Assembly (NCBI GenBank): GCA_023412435.1
Contig: JAEYNS010000155.1
Location: 1-6,093, forward strand
Source of the DNA: Actinomycetes bacterium
Lineage (GTDB): Bacteria; Actinomycetota; Actinomycetes; Propionibacteriales; Propionibacteriaceae
Reading direction: 5' to 3'
DNA: 6,093 nt
Shown one piece after another: positions 1 through 6,002 of the stretch (positions are counted from its first letter, which is position 1; every line of letters starts with the position of its first letter). A program made the translations under genes and the position numbers. The notes below the pieces were generated by a model, which did not search any database, had not been told where the DNA came from, and worked only from the letters and a program-made list of their open reading frames with translations.

Positions 1-18
1 CGTCGTGGTGCGGGACAT
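1..18 (-). CDS. Start of the next operon gene, runs off the window edge (product unknown)
   Basis: On the minus strand an ATG at 18-16 opens a frame reading MSRTTT before the window ends. It lies 26 bp after the stop of the MalG-type permease and is preceded by a purine-rich ribosome-binding site (GAAAGGAAG) about 8 nt upstream. The short spacing and shared strand make it the probable fourth gene of the sugar-transport operon. Six codons are too few to assign a product. In operons of this layout the next gene is often a glycoside hydrolase, a dehydrogenase or the substrate-binding lipoprotein, but that is context only. Confidence 0.55.
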
Positions 19-44
19 GGCGGTTTCTTCCTTTCGTGGCTGGG

Positions 45-857
45 TCATTTCAGACCCGTGTTGGCAACGCCCTGGATGACGTACTTCTGGGCGAAGAGGT
101 AGATGGCGAGCATCGGGAGGATCGAGATGACCGAGCCGGCCATCATCACGTCCCAGTCGGTGGTGTACTGCCCCTGCAGCCCGGCCAGCGCCAGCGGCAG
201 GGTCTTCATCTCGGCGGACCGCAGGATCACCAGCGGCCACAGGAAGGCGTTCCAGCTGCTCATGAACGCGAAGACGGTGAGGGTGGCCAGCGCGGGCCCG
301 ATCAGGGGGAGGATCACCTGGCCGAAGATCCGGAAGTGCCCGGCGCCGTCGATCCGGGCTGCCTCGTCCAGTTCCCGCGGCAGCGCGTTCATCGCCTGGC
401 GGAGCAGGAAGACACCGAAGGCGCTGGCCATCCCCGGCAGCAGCACACCGAGGTAGCTGTCGATCAGGCCGAGGTCGCGCATCTGGACGAAAAGCGGCAC
501 CATCAGCACCTGCATCGGGATCATCATGGTGGCCAGGTAGGCGGCGAAGACGACGCCCCGTCCGGGGAACGGCATCCGGGAGAACACGTAGGCGGCCATC
601 GCGCTGGTGATCAGCTGCAGCACCGTGGTGCCGACGGCCAGCAGCAGCGAGTTGCCGATCACCCGGGCGAACGGGGTGCGCTCGAAGAGTTCGAGGTACG
701 CCGACCAGGACGGGTTGTCGGGGATCAGTTGCGGGGTGGCGGTGAGGCCTGCGCCGCTGGAGAGCTAGGTGGTGAAGGGCCACAGGAACGGGAAGAACAT
801 CACCACCGCTCCGAGCAGCACGAGGGTGGTCACGACGATGGCGGCGGGCCTACGCAT
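45..857 (-). pseudogene. MalG-type carbohydrate ABC transporter permease, interrupted by an in-frame TAG
   Basis: This was the second inner-membrane permease subunit of a sugar ABC importer (binding-protein-dependent transport, MalG/LacG-like). Reading from ATG 857-855 gives 270 codons, the normal family length. The N-terminus is MRRPAAIVVTTLVLLGAVVM with a first membrane helix at about 7-29, and the C-terminus is KYVIQGVANTGLK. The cytoplasmic EAA loop that contacts the ATPase is intact (DEAARIDGAGHFRIFGQVILP, EAARIDGAG then ILP). Codon 31 (767-765) is TAG, at the point where relatives usually read about FPFLWMLSTSLK. The downstream open part (45-662, 205 residues from GTG) lacks the first helix and has no ribosome-binding site, so restart there would probably not give a working subunit. 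The ATG overlaps the stop of the preceding permease (ATGCGTAG). The TAG could be a true nonsense mutation or a sequencing error. Confidence 0.8.
765..767 (-). other. In-frame amber stop (codon 31) within the MalG-type permease
   Basis: The minus-strand codons around this site read F-T-T-TAG-L-S-S. Reading frame and permease homology are continuous on both sides, so a base substitution rather than an insertion or deletion explains the break. A serine codon TCG (one change, C to A) or a tryptophan codon TGG (G to A) would each restore the frame. Serine fits the usual family sequence at this place. Confidence 0.85.
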
Positions 858-1797
858 AGTTCACCCACCGGCGCTGACCGACCATCTGGACGATGGTGAC
901 GGCGAGGACGAGCAGGAAGAGCAGCCAGGACAGGGCGGAGGCCATCCCGGCCTGGCCGTAGCGGAAGGTGAGGTCGTAGACCTGCTGCACGACGACGGTG
1001 GACGCGCCGGCGGGACCGCCGCCGGTCATCGCGTAGACCTGGTCGAAGACCTGGAAGCCGTTGATGAGCGAGATCACCACGACGAAGAAGGTGGTCGGCG
1101 ACAGCATCGGCAAGGTGACGTGCCGCAGCCGCGCCCACCAGCCGGCGCCGTCCACCCGGGCGGCCTCGTACAGCTCCTGCGGGATCGCCTGCAGCCCTGC
1201 GAGCAGGATGATCATCACGAAGCCGAGGTCCTTCCAGGCCGAGGCCAGGATGATGGACGGCATCGCCCAGGCCGGGTCTGTCCACCAGCCCGGGCCGTCA
1301 ATGCCGGCCAGGCCGAGCAGGTAGTTCACGATCCCGACCGACGGGTTGAGCAGCCAGCGCCAGATCAGCGCGACGACGATCCAGCTGGTGACCACGGGCA
1401 GGAAGTAGACGCCGCGAAGGAGGTTGCGCAGCGGGATCGCCGCGTTCAGGGCGAGCGCGATGGCCAGGCCGCCGACGTAGACCAGCGGCAGGTAGCCGAC
1501 GATGTAGGACACGGTGTTGAGGAAGGCCCGCTGGGTCTCACCGTCCTGTACCAGGTGGGCGTAGTTGTCCAGCCCGACCCACTTCATCGCCGACAACAGG
1601 TTCCACTGGTGGAACGACGTCCACAGCGCCCTGACCATGGGGACGAAGGTGAACAGCACCAGCGGGACGGCGCTGGGCGCCAGAAAGGCCAGCACGGTGA
1701 GCGCGTAGCGCAGTCTCACCCCGCGCCGCCGCGCCGCGGCCCGTCCGTTCGCGGCGGCGGCGACGCGCGCGGGTCGGGTAGGAGACGTCACGGTCAC
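850..1797 (-). CDS. MalF-type carbohydrate ABC transporter permease
   Basis: Inner-membrane permease subunit of a sugar ABC importer, expected to pair with the MalG-type subunit encoded next to it. The product has 315 residues, typical for the MalF/LacF/UgpA-like group without the large extra periplasmic domain of E. coli MalF. A basic N-terminus (about 20-30) precedes the first helix (31-52). Further hydrophobic segments lie near 96-118, 131-150, 180-201, 234-251 and 285-307. The ATPase-contact EAA loop is at 211-230 (EAARVDGAGWW, then TLP). GTG at 1797-1795 is chosen as the start because it overlaps the ROK stop as GTGA and has AGGA 6 nt upstream. A second GTG two codons later is possible. 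The same frame stays open far upstream, but that is shadow over the ROK gene. No substrate can be assigned from the sequence. Confidence 0.9.
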   Translation of the reverse strand: MTVTSPTRPARVAAAANGRAAARRRGVRLRYALTVLAFLAPSAVPLVLFTFVPMVRALWTSFHQWNLLSAMKWVGLDNYAHLVQDGETQRAFLNTVSYIVGYLPLVYVGGLAIALALNAAIPLRNLLRGVYFLPVVTSWIVVALIWRWLLNPSVGIVNYLLGLAGIDGPGWWTDPAWAMPSIILASAWKDLGFVMIILLAGLQAIPQELYEAARVDGAGWWARLRHVTLPMLSPTTFFVVVISLINGFQVFDQVYAMTGGGPAGASTVVVQQVYDLTFRYGQAGMASALSWLLFLLVLAVTIVQMVGQRRWVNYA

Positions 1798-3008
1798 GTG
1801 GCGTCCTTGATCGGCTGGACGGCGGCCAGCCGGGCGCGGACCTGCTCGCCCTGCTCGCCCGAGACTCCCTGGGAGTCGAAGGGGGTGGCGAGGACGAGGC
1901 TGGCCGCACCCTGGGCCCAGCGATCGTCGTGCCAGGCCTCGACGGCCACGGGGATGCCGCGCTTGCGCGGCACGACGCCCCAACGCAGGGCGGGTTCGAA
2001 GCCGAAGGACCAGTGCCGCCACGCGCCCACGCCCTCGCCGCTGACGATCACGACCTCGGGGTCGAGCGCGTTGACCAGCCCGGCCAGGGCGCGGCCGAGC
2101 AGGTGGCCCGCGGTGCGGTAGATCTCCTGGGCGCGGTCGTCGCCGATGTCGGCCTGTGCCTGCAGGTCGTCGATGCCGGCGTCCTTGCCGATCACGCCGC
2201 GGCGCTGGGCCTCGGCGATCAGTGCCTGCTGGCCGATGATCGCCTCGAGGCAGCCCCGGGCGCCGCACTGGCACAGCGGGCCGTCCTCAAGGGTAGGGAT
2301 GTGCCCGATCTCGCCGGCGCCGCCGGAGCTACCCCGGAAGACCACGCCGTCGGCGATGATCCCGCCGCCGATGCCGGTTCCGATCGTGACCACAAGCGCG
2401 TGCCCCTGGCCGCGGGCCTGTCCGTAGAGATGCTCGGCGACCGCGAGCGCGTTCACGTTGTTGTCGACCAGCACGGGCAGGTCGAGGGCGGTCCGCAGTG
2501 CCTGACCGAGCGGAACGCGGTGCCAGCCGAGCTGGGTGGAGTCGACGAGTCCGTCGCCCTGGGCGGCGACGTCGCCGGGGACGGCTACCCCGATGCCGAG
2601 CAGGCGCTGGCTCTCGGCGGCAGTGACGAAGCGGCGGACGACCTCGACCAGCGCCGGGATGGCGTCGCCGGCGGCGGCCTCGAAGGGCTCGGTGTGCGAG
2701 CGCAGGATCGTGCCGCCGATGCCGACCTCGACCAGCGTGACGTGGTCGGCGACCAGCTTCACACCGATCGCGCCGCCGGCGTCGGCGGCCAGTCCGAGGA
2801 GTTGGGCGGGACGCCCACCGAGCGACGGGGTGTGCTCGAGCTCGACGAGCAGGCCGTCGGCGAGCAATTGCCTGGTCTTCTGGGTGATCAACGCAGGAGA
2901 CACCCCGAGGTAGCGCGCCAGACCGGCCCGCGACGCCGGGCCGAGGGAGCCGATGCAGGCCAGGATGGCTGACCTGGTGAAGTCGGCGCCGGCGTCGGAC
3001 TGGCTCAT
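1794..3008 (-). CDS. ROK-family transcriptional regulator (NagC/XylR type)
   Basis: A 404-residue sugar-sensing DNA-binding protein, the usual length for ROK regulators (sugar kinases of the family are about 300). Residues 23-58 form a winged helix-turn-helix (SRAGLARYLGVSPALITQ). The ROK fold follows: VDNNVNALA at 182-190, the phosphate-loop-like GTGIGGG at 210-216, the sugar-contact motif GEIGH at 232-236, and the zinc motif CQCGARGC at 246-253, with H236, C246, C248 and C253 as likely ligands. In ROK kinases the 182-190 motif reads NDAN with a catalytic Asp; here Asn184 takes that place, and the N-terminal DIGGTK-type phosphate motif is absent. The protein is therefore probably a regulator without kinase activity. 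The start ATG at 3008-3006 has GAGGAG 4 nt upstream. It leads the operon of two permeases and is likely their repressor, released by the imported sugar or a derivative. Confidence 0.93.
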   Translation of the reverse strand: MSQSDAGADFTRSAILACIGSLGPASRAGLARYLGVSPALITQKTRQLLADGLLVELEHTPSLGGRPAQLLGLAADAGGAIGVKLVADHVTLVEVGIGGTILRSHTEPFEAAAGDAIPALVEVVRRFVTAAESQRLLGIGVAVPGDVAAQGDGLVDSTQLGWHRVPLGQALRTALDLPVLVDNNVNALAVAEHLYGQARGQGHALVVTIGTGIGGGIIADGVVFRGSSGGAGEIGHIPTLEDGPLCQCGARGCLEAIIGQQALIAEAQRRGVIGKDAGIDDLQAQADIGDDRAQEIYRTAGHLLGRALAGLVNALDPEVVIVSGEGVGAWRHWSFGFEPALRWGVVPRKRGIPVAVEAWHDDRWAQGAASLVLATPFDSQGVSGEQGEQVRARLAAVQPIKDAT

Positions 3009-3022
3009 GCTGCTCCTCTTTA

Positions 3023-3034
3023 TTCAGACCTGAA
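3023..3034. promoter_or_regulatory. Candidate ROK operator, palindrome TTCAGACCTGAA
   Basis: A perfect inverted repeat (TTCAG, 2-nt spacer, CTGAA) lies 14 bp upstream of the ROK start codon. It covers the position expected for transcription initiation from the promoter at 3038-3066. A further copy of the half-site CTGAAG occurs at 3049-3054, inside the promoter spacer, 19 bp from the first. This geometry fits autorepression by the adjacent ROK regulator. Binding is inferred, not shown. Confidence 0.5.
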
Positions 3035-3037
3035 GAA

Positions 3038-3066
3038 AGGGTAGGTGGCTGAAGCAGGAGCGTCAA
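3038..3066 (-). promoter_or_regulatory. Predicted promoter of the ROK/sugar-permease operon
   Basis: On the minus strand a -35 box TTGACG (3066-3061) and a -10 box TACCCT (3043-3038) are separated by 17 bp, fitting the housekeeping sigma-70-type consensus of actinobacteria (TTGACN and TANNNT). Transcription would begin near 3031, giving a leader of about 23 nt before the ROK ATG. Confidence 0.6.
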
Positions 3067-3067
3067 G

Positions 3068-3103
3068 AGGTCCGCGACGAGATCATCGCTCGGTCGCGGA
3101 CCT
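3068..3103 (-). terminator. Hairpin terminator after the TspO-like gene
   Basis: A perfect 11-bp stem (AGGTCCGCGAC at 3068-3078, GTCGCGGACCT at 3093-3103) is extended by GAG/CTC next to one bulged G and closed by a 7-nt loop. It starts 21 bp after the stop of the TspO-like gene and lies just before the ROK promoter. The following minus-strand bases (CTTGACG) carry no real U-tract, which is common for actinobacterial hairpin terminators. It probably insulates the two same-strand operons from each other. Confidence 0.6.
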
Positions 3104-3124
3104 ACTTAATGAAGTTCTGAATGA

Positions 3125-3952
3125 TCAGGAGGACGTCACCGTCCTCCGCCGGCGCAGCAGGATCGACACCCCGGAGGCGAGGAACGCGAGCATCCCGACC
3201 AGCGCGGTCGTGCTGACCGCCGGGTGCGCCCCGTCGAAGCCGTCCCCCGAGGTGTGCTTGAGCCAGATGCCGAAGTAGGCCCAGACCAGCACGAGCCCGT
3301 AGGCGAGGTCACGATCGCGGAGCATCACGGCGGACCCGATCACAGCACCCACGGCGATGATCACCACCGCCCAGGCCGGCTCGCTGATACCGAACCGGTC
3401 CCAGCCGATGCTCACCAGCCAGACCGTGATGTTCGCGATGGTGGCGACGGTGATCCAGCCGAAGTAGACGCTGAACGGTAGCCGCAGGAACACCGCATCC
3501 CGGCCTGAGGGCCTGGCGGCGATGATCGTCCGGGTGATCGCGACCAGCAGCACCAGCATCGTGATCAGCAGCACGGTGGAGAGCCCGATCAGGTCGTAGT
3601 GCCACGAGACGATCCAGGCCGCGTTGGCCAACGACGACAGCGAGAACAGCACCCCGACGCGTTCCAGCAGGGCCACCCGAGCGGTCGCGTCACCGGCGGA
3701 CTCCGCCGCGCCCGCGGGCTGGAAGAGCCCCAGCTGGTACAGCACGTGGGCGGCGAGCAGCAGATAGATCACCCCCCAGATCGCGAAGGTGAGCCCGGTC
3801 GGGGCGAAGAGGTTGGGGTAGGCGTCGGAGACCGCGCCGGTGGTGCGCCCGTTGAGGGGCAGTCCGTTGGCGAGCGCATTGAGGGTGATCATGATCAGGT
3901 AGCTCGCGACCACGAGCGCCTTGATCGCGGGCCTGGCTGTCGGTGCCTTCAC
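3125..3952 (-). CDS. TspO/MBR-like (tryptophan-rich sensory) multi-pass membrane protein
   Basis: An integral membrane protein of 275 residues with about eight hydrophobic segments (near 11-29, 52-74, 97-117, 121-144, 157-181, 193-211, 216-231, 245-267). Three stretches echo TspO/MBR motifs: APTGLTFAIWGVIYLLL at 50-66, LANAAWIVSWHYD at 108-120 and LPFSVYFGWITVATIANI at 158-175. Canonical TspO proteins have about 160 residues and five helices and bind porphyrins and sterols. This longer type belongs to a related group often annotated only as tryptophan-rich sensory protein. The start is GTG 3952-3950, with AAGGA 8 nt upstream. It is the third gene of a unit with the DUF1295 gene 32 bp upstream and the SRPBCC gene before that. 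The C-terminus ends in a basic run (RRRR at 267-270), probably cytoplasmic. Ligand and function are unknown. Confidence 0.75.
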   Translation of the reverse strand: MKAPTARPAIKALVVASYLIMITLNALANGLPLNGRTTGAVSDAYPNLFAPTGLTFAIWGVIYLLLAAHVLYQLGLFQPAGAAESAGDATARVALLERVGVLFSLSSLANAAWIVSWHYDLIGLSTVLLITMLVLLVAITRTIIAARPSGRDAVFLRLPFSVYFGWITVATIANITVWLVSIGWDRFGISEPAWAVVIIAVGAVIGSAVMLRDRDLAYGLVLVWAYFGIWLKHTSGDGFDGAHPAVSTTALVGMLAFLASGVSILLRRRRTVTSS

Positions 3953-3984
3953 GGCGGTGTTCCTTCCGGTAGGTCGGGTGTGGA

Positions 3985-4914
3985 TCAGGTGGCGGGACGG
4001 CCGGGGTCAGCGGTGGCGGCCGGACCAGCCGGCGCCGGAGCGGGCCGGCTCAGCCGTGGGATCAGGACGGGGGTCTGCGCCTTGTACGCCTCGTAGTCGG
4101 CCTGGCCGCCCCACCTGGAGTCCGCCTTGCGCTCCAGCAGCGGGACGCCGCTGACCCGGGTCAGCAGGACGGCGACGAAGACCGGGGAGATCAGGGCCAC
4201 CCACTGCCAGCCCTGCAGCACCGGCAGCGCGATGATCGCGACCCCGAGCCACAGCAGGATCTCGCCGACGTAGTTGGGGTGGCGCGACAACCCCCACAGC
4301 CCGGTGGAGATGAAGCGGCCCTTGTTGGCCGGGTCGGCGTTGAAGCGGCTCTTCTGCCGGTCGGCCACCACCTCGAGGCCGAAGCCGAGCAGCCAGAGCA
4401 GCAGGCCGGCGACGGCGAACCCGTCGAACGCCACCCGGGTCGAGGTGGTGATGGTCACCCACGCCGCCGCGGCGGTGAGCGAGACCCACAGGCCCTGGAT
4501 CGTCCACACGTTGAGGAACCGGACGAAGGACGGCTTGAGGTCGTCGAACCTGTCGTCGCGGCCCGCCTTCTTGATCCGGCGGAACAGGAACGGGCCCAGT
4601 CGCAGCGCCCAGACGATCACCATCGCCCCCACCAGCAGGGCCCGGGCATCCAGGTTGGGGGTGAGCAGCAGCAGCAGGATCGTGATCGTGGTGTAGGTGA
4701 GGCTGCCGGTCAGGTCGAAGTACCGCTCGGTCTGCGCCCGAAACGACGGGAGGAACACCACCCACTGCACCAGGTACGCAGCGATGACGGCCAGCAGGAA
4801 CACCGGGACGCCGCCCACCGTGGCCCCGCCCTGGCTACCGGCCACGGCGAGGAGCGCCCCCAGCAGCACCACCAGCGGCAGGGCGAGGAGGGCGTTCCGG
4901 TCGGCTGTCTTCAT
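3985..4914 (-). CDS. DUF1295 family membrane protein (steroid 5-alpha-reductase-like)
   Basis: A 309-residue integral membrane protein of the DUF1295 family, related in fold to steroid 5-alpha reductases and isoprenylcysteine methyltransferases. Hydrophobic segments lie near 8-26, 36-56, 74-87, 92-112, 136-154, 164-182, 218-233 and 238-253. The family signature FISTGLWGLSRHPNYVGE is at 201-218; the related enzymes use the SRHPNY region to bind their cofactor (NADPH or S-adenosylmethionine). A further conserved block, LLERKADSRWGGQADYEAYKAQTPVLIP-like, spans about 259-286 (ERK, WGG, YEAYK, TPVLIP). The tail after 287 is rich in Pro and Ala and probably disordered. The ATG at 4914-4912 has AAAGGA about 9 nt upstream. 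It sits 61 bp after the SRPBCC gene and 32 bp before the TspO-like gene. A reductase or transferase role on a lipid or isoprenoid is plausible from the fold, but the substrate is unknown. Confidence 0.85.
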   Translation of the reverse strand: MKTADRNALLALPLVVLLGALLAVAGSQGGATVGGVPVFLLAVIAAYLVQWVVFLPSFRAQTERYFDLTGSLTYTTITILLLLLTPNLDARALLVGAMVIVWALRLGPFLFRRIKKAGRDDRFDDLKPSFVRFLNVWTIQGLWVSLTAAAAWVTITTSTRVAFDGFAVAGLLLWLLGFGLEVVADRQKSRFNADPANKGRFISTGLWGLSRHPNYVGEILLWLGVAIIALPVLQGWQWVALISPVFVAVLLTRVSGVPLLERKADSRWGGQADYEAYKAQTPVLIPRLSRPAPAPAGPAATADPGRPAT

Positions 4915-4975
4915 GTCGGGGAGTCCTTTCGATTGCGGAGTCGGTACGGGGAGGTGACCTCTGACGGCACAAGGC

Positions 4976-5413
4976 CTACAGGTTGTCGAGAGCCCGCTGC
5001 AGGTCGGCCGCCGTGGCGTCGCCGAGCTTGGTGAAGGTGCCTGCGAGGAACGGTTCGGCCAGTCTCAGCAGACCGCTGAAGTCGAACCGGGCGTCGTACT
5101 CGAGTTCGGTGCCACCGTTCCCCCACGGTCGCACGACGACCGTGTCGTAGGACTCGACCCCCTTCGTCCGCCCAACGATGACGAACCGGTCCTGGGCGAC
5201 CGCCTCGACGGTATAGGTCAGCTCCAGCTGCCGGCCGTTGAACTCCGACACGTTCCGGTAGCGGGTGCCGACGCCGCCGTCGCCCTCGGTCCGCCTGCAG
5301 GAGACGGTCCCGGCGTCCCACTCCACGGAGTTCTCGAAGTCGAGCAGGTAGGCGAGTACCCGCTCCGGGCCTGCCGCTGCGGTGCGTACGGTGCGGTTCA
5401 CGGTGATGGCCAT
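4976..5413 (-). CDS. SRPBCC (START-like, polyketide cyclase/dehydrase type) protein
   Basis: A small soluble protein of 145 residues, the typical size of the Polyketide_cyc2/SRPBCC superfamily, whose helix-grip fold forms a deep pocket for hydrophobic ligands. Visible features are the opening strand AITVNRTVRTAA (2-13), the helix PERVLAYLLDFEN (16-28), the motif VEWDAGTVSCRRTEGDGGVGTRYR (from 30, with VEWDAG and GVGTRYR), paired strands between 62 and 112, and a long C-terminal helix (114-143). No signal peptide is seen. The ATG at 5413-5411 is preferred over an upstream frame start at 5461, because GGAGG lies 4 nt before it and the domain begins there. It is the first gene of the unit with DUF1295 and TspO-like genes and starts about 43 nt after the predicted transcription start. 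It may carry or modify the hydrophobic compound handled by the two membrane proteins, by inference. Confidence 0.85.
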   Translation of the reverse strand: MAITVNRTVRTAAAGPERVLAYLLDFENSVEWDAGTVSCRRTEGDGGVGTRYRNVSEFNGRQLELTYTVEAVAQDRFVIVGRTKGVESYDTVVVRPWGNGGTELEYDARFDFSGLLRLAEPFLAGTFTKLGDATAADLQRALDNL

Positions 5414-5462
5414 CGGTCCTCCGGCTGCTTCGGGTCTGGGTGGCGGCGGTGCGCGCACCATC

Positions 5463-5491
5463 AGTATTACTCAAATCCATTTGAATATCAA
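5463..5491 (-). promoter_or_regulatory. Predicted promoter of the SRPBCC-DUF1295-TspO-like unit
   Basis: Minus-strand boxes TTGATA (5491-5486) and AATACT (5468-5463) are 17 bp apart, in an AT-rich patch that contrasts with the rest of the window. Transcription would begin near 5456. The -35 box lies inside a palindrome at 5480-5492. Confidence 0.55.
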
Positions 5492-5492
5492 A
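5471..5492. promoter_or_regulatory. Overlapping palindromes, candidate MarR operator
   Basis: Two perfect inverted repeats share bases. The first is TCAAATCCATTTGA (5471-5484; 6-bp arms, 2-nt spacer). The second is TTTGAATATCAAA (5480-5492; 5-bp arms, 3-nt spacer). They cover the predicted -35 boxes of both divergent promoters and the spacer of the leftward one. MarR-family dimers typically bind 13-20 bp palindromes in the divergent region next to their own gene, so this is the likely binding site of the regulator starting at 5535. The paired arrangement could hold one dimer in two registers or two dimers on opposite faces of the helix. Confidence 0.6.
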
Positions 5493-5508
5493 CGTACTTG
5501 TGTAAGCT
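5481..5508 (+). promoter_or_regulatory. Predicted promoter of the MarR-family gene
   Basis: Plus-strand boxes TTGAAT (5481-5486) and TAAGCT (5503-5508) are 16 bp apart. Initiation near 5515 would leave about 20 nt before the TTG start, room for the AGGAGG site. Its -35 box falls in the shared region of the two palindromes. Confidence 0.5.
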
Positions 5509-5534
5509 GGCGACGTGACTTACAGGAGGCACTC

Positions 5535-6002
5535 TTGACCACGCAGCAGTTCCATCCCGGCGCCTTCGCGCTGCAGTTGACGATCGACCTGTCGAACGAG
5601 GTCGAGCGCGAGCTCACCCGGCTGCTGGGCCTTCACCTGACCGACTTCCGGGCACTGTCAGCACTGTCCAGGCTCTCCACCCAGGGCCCGGTCACCGTGG
5701 GCCAGCTCGCCGACCAGCTCGGAGCGAGCCCTGCGACCACCACCGCGATCGTGAACCGGCTGGAGCACAGCGGCTACGTCGAGCGGGAACGCACCGAGCA
5801 GGACCGACGCCTGGTGCACGTCCGGGTCACCACCCCGGGCTCCCGGCGGGTGATGGCGGCGATGGCACCGCTGATGGCCGCCGTGAGCGACCACCTGTGG
5901 GCACTTCCGCGAGACGATCAGCGCACCGTCCTCGACTTCCTCGGGGTCGTCCACGAGCAGCTGCAGGCGCACATCGAGACGATGTCGGCGCAGGAGGCGT
6001 GA
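5535..6002 (+). CDS. MarR-family winged-helix transcriptional regulator
   Basis: A 155-residue regulator, normal for MarR proteins. Helices at 10-35 and 115-150 would form the dimer interface. The winged helix-turn-helix spans about 38-100, with recognition region LADQLGASPATTTAIVNRLE (58-77) and wing TEQDRRLVHVRVT (87-99), including the conserved D90-R91-R92. The start is taken as TTG 5535-5537 because an ideal AGGAGG lies 5 nt upstream (5524-5529). The frame is open back to an ATG at 5382, but that would put the regulator start inside the divergent SRPBCC gene and run the coding sequence through both promoters. It faces the SRPBCC operon and overlaps the following ligase-like gene. It is probably a repressor of both directions, released by a small hydrophobic or acyl ligand; the ligand is an inference from context. 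Confidence 0.9.
   Translation: MTTQQFHPGAFALQLTIDLSNEVERELTRLLGLHLTDFRALSALSRLSTQGPVTVGQLADQLGASPATTTAIVNRLEHSGYVERERTEQDRRLVHVRVTTPGSRRVMAAMAPLMAAVSDHLWALPRDDQRTVLDFLGVVHEQLQAHIETMSAQEA

Noticed and set aside
769..2121. A 450-codon plus-strand open frame antisense to the permeases and ROK gene
   Set aside because: It is low-complexity (Asp, Gly, Gln, Arg, His rich), matches no family, and mirrors the codon bias of the real minus-strand genes.
1798..2274. N-terminal extension of the MalF-type permease frame
   Set aside because: The added residues are an Arg/Pro/Gly-rich shadow of the ROK gene; the GTG at 1797 has a ribosome-binding site and the coupling overlap.
1929..2972. A 347-codon plus-strand open frame antisense to the ROK gene
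   Set aside because: The opposite strand holds a clear ROK protein with all family motifs; this frame is a GC-rich shadow.
4951..4961. Small palindrome GAGGTGACCTC between the SRPBCC and DUF1295 genes
   Set aside because: The 5-bp arms with a 1-nt centre cannot form a stable hairpin, and it has no promoter nearby; likely chance.
4279..5034. A 251-codon plus-strand open frame antisense to DUF1295
   Set aside because: Its composition is shadow-like (Glu, Gln, Arg, His rich) and the minus strand carries the recognisable membrane protein.
5382..5534. N-terminal extension of the MarR frame from ATG 5382
   Set aside because: It would cross the divergent promoter and enter the SRPBCC gene; the TTG at 5535 has an ideal ribosome-binding site and matches the family length.
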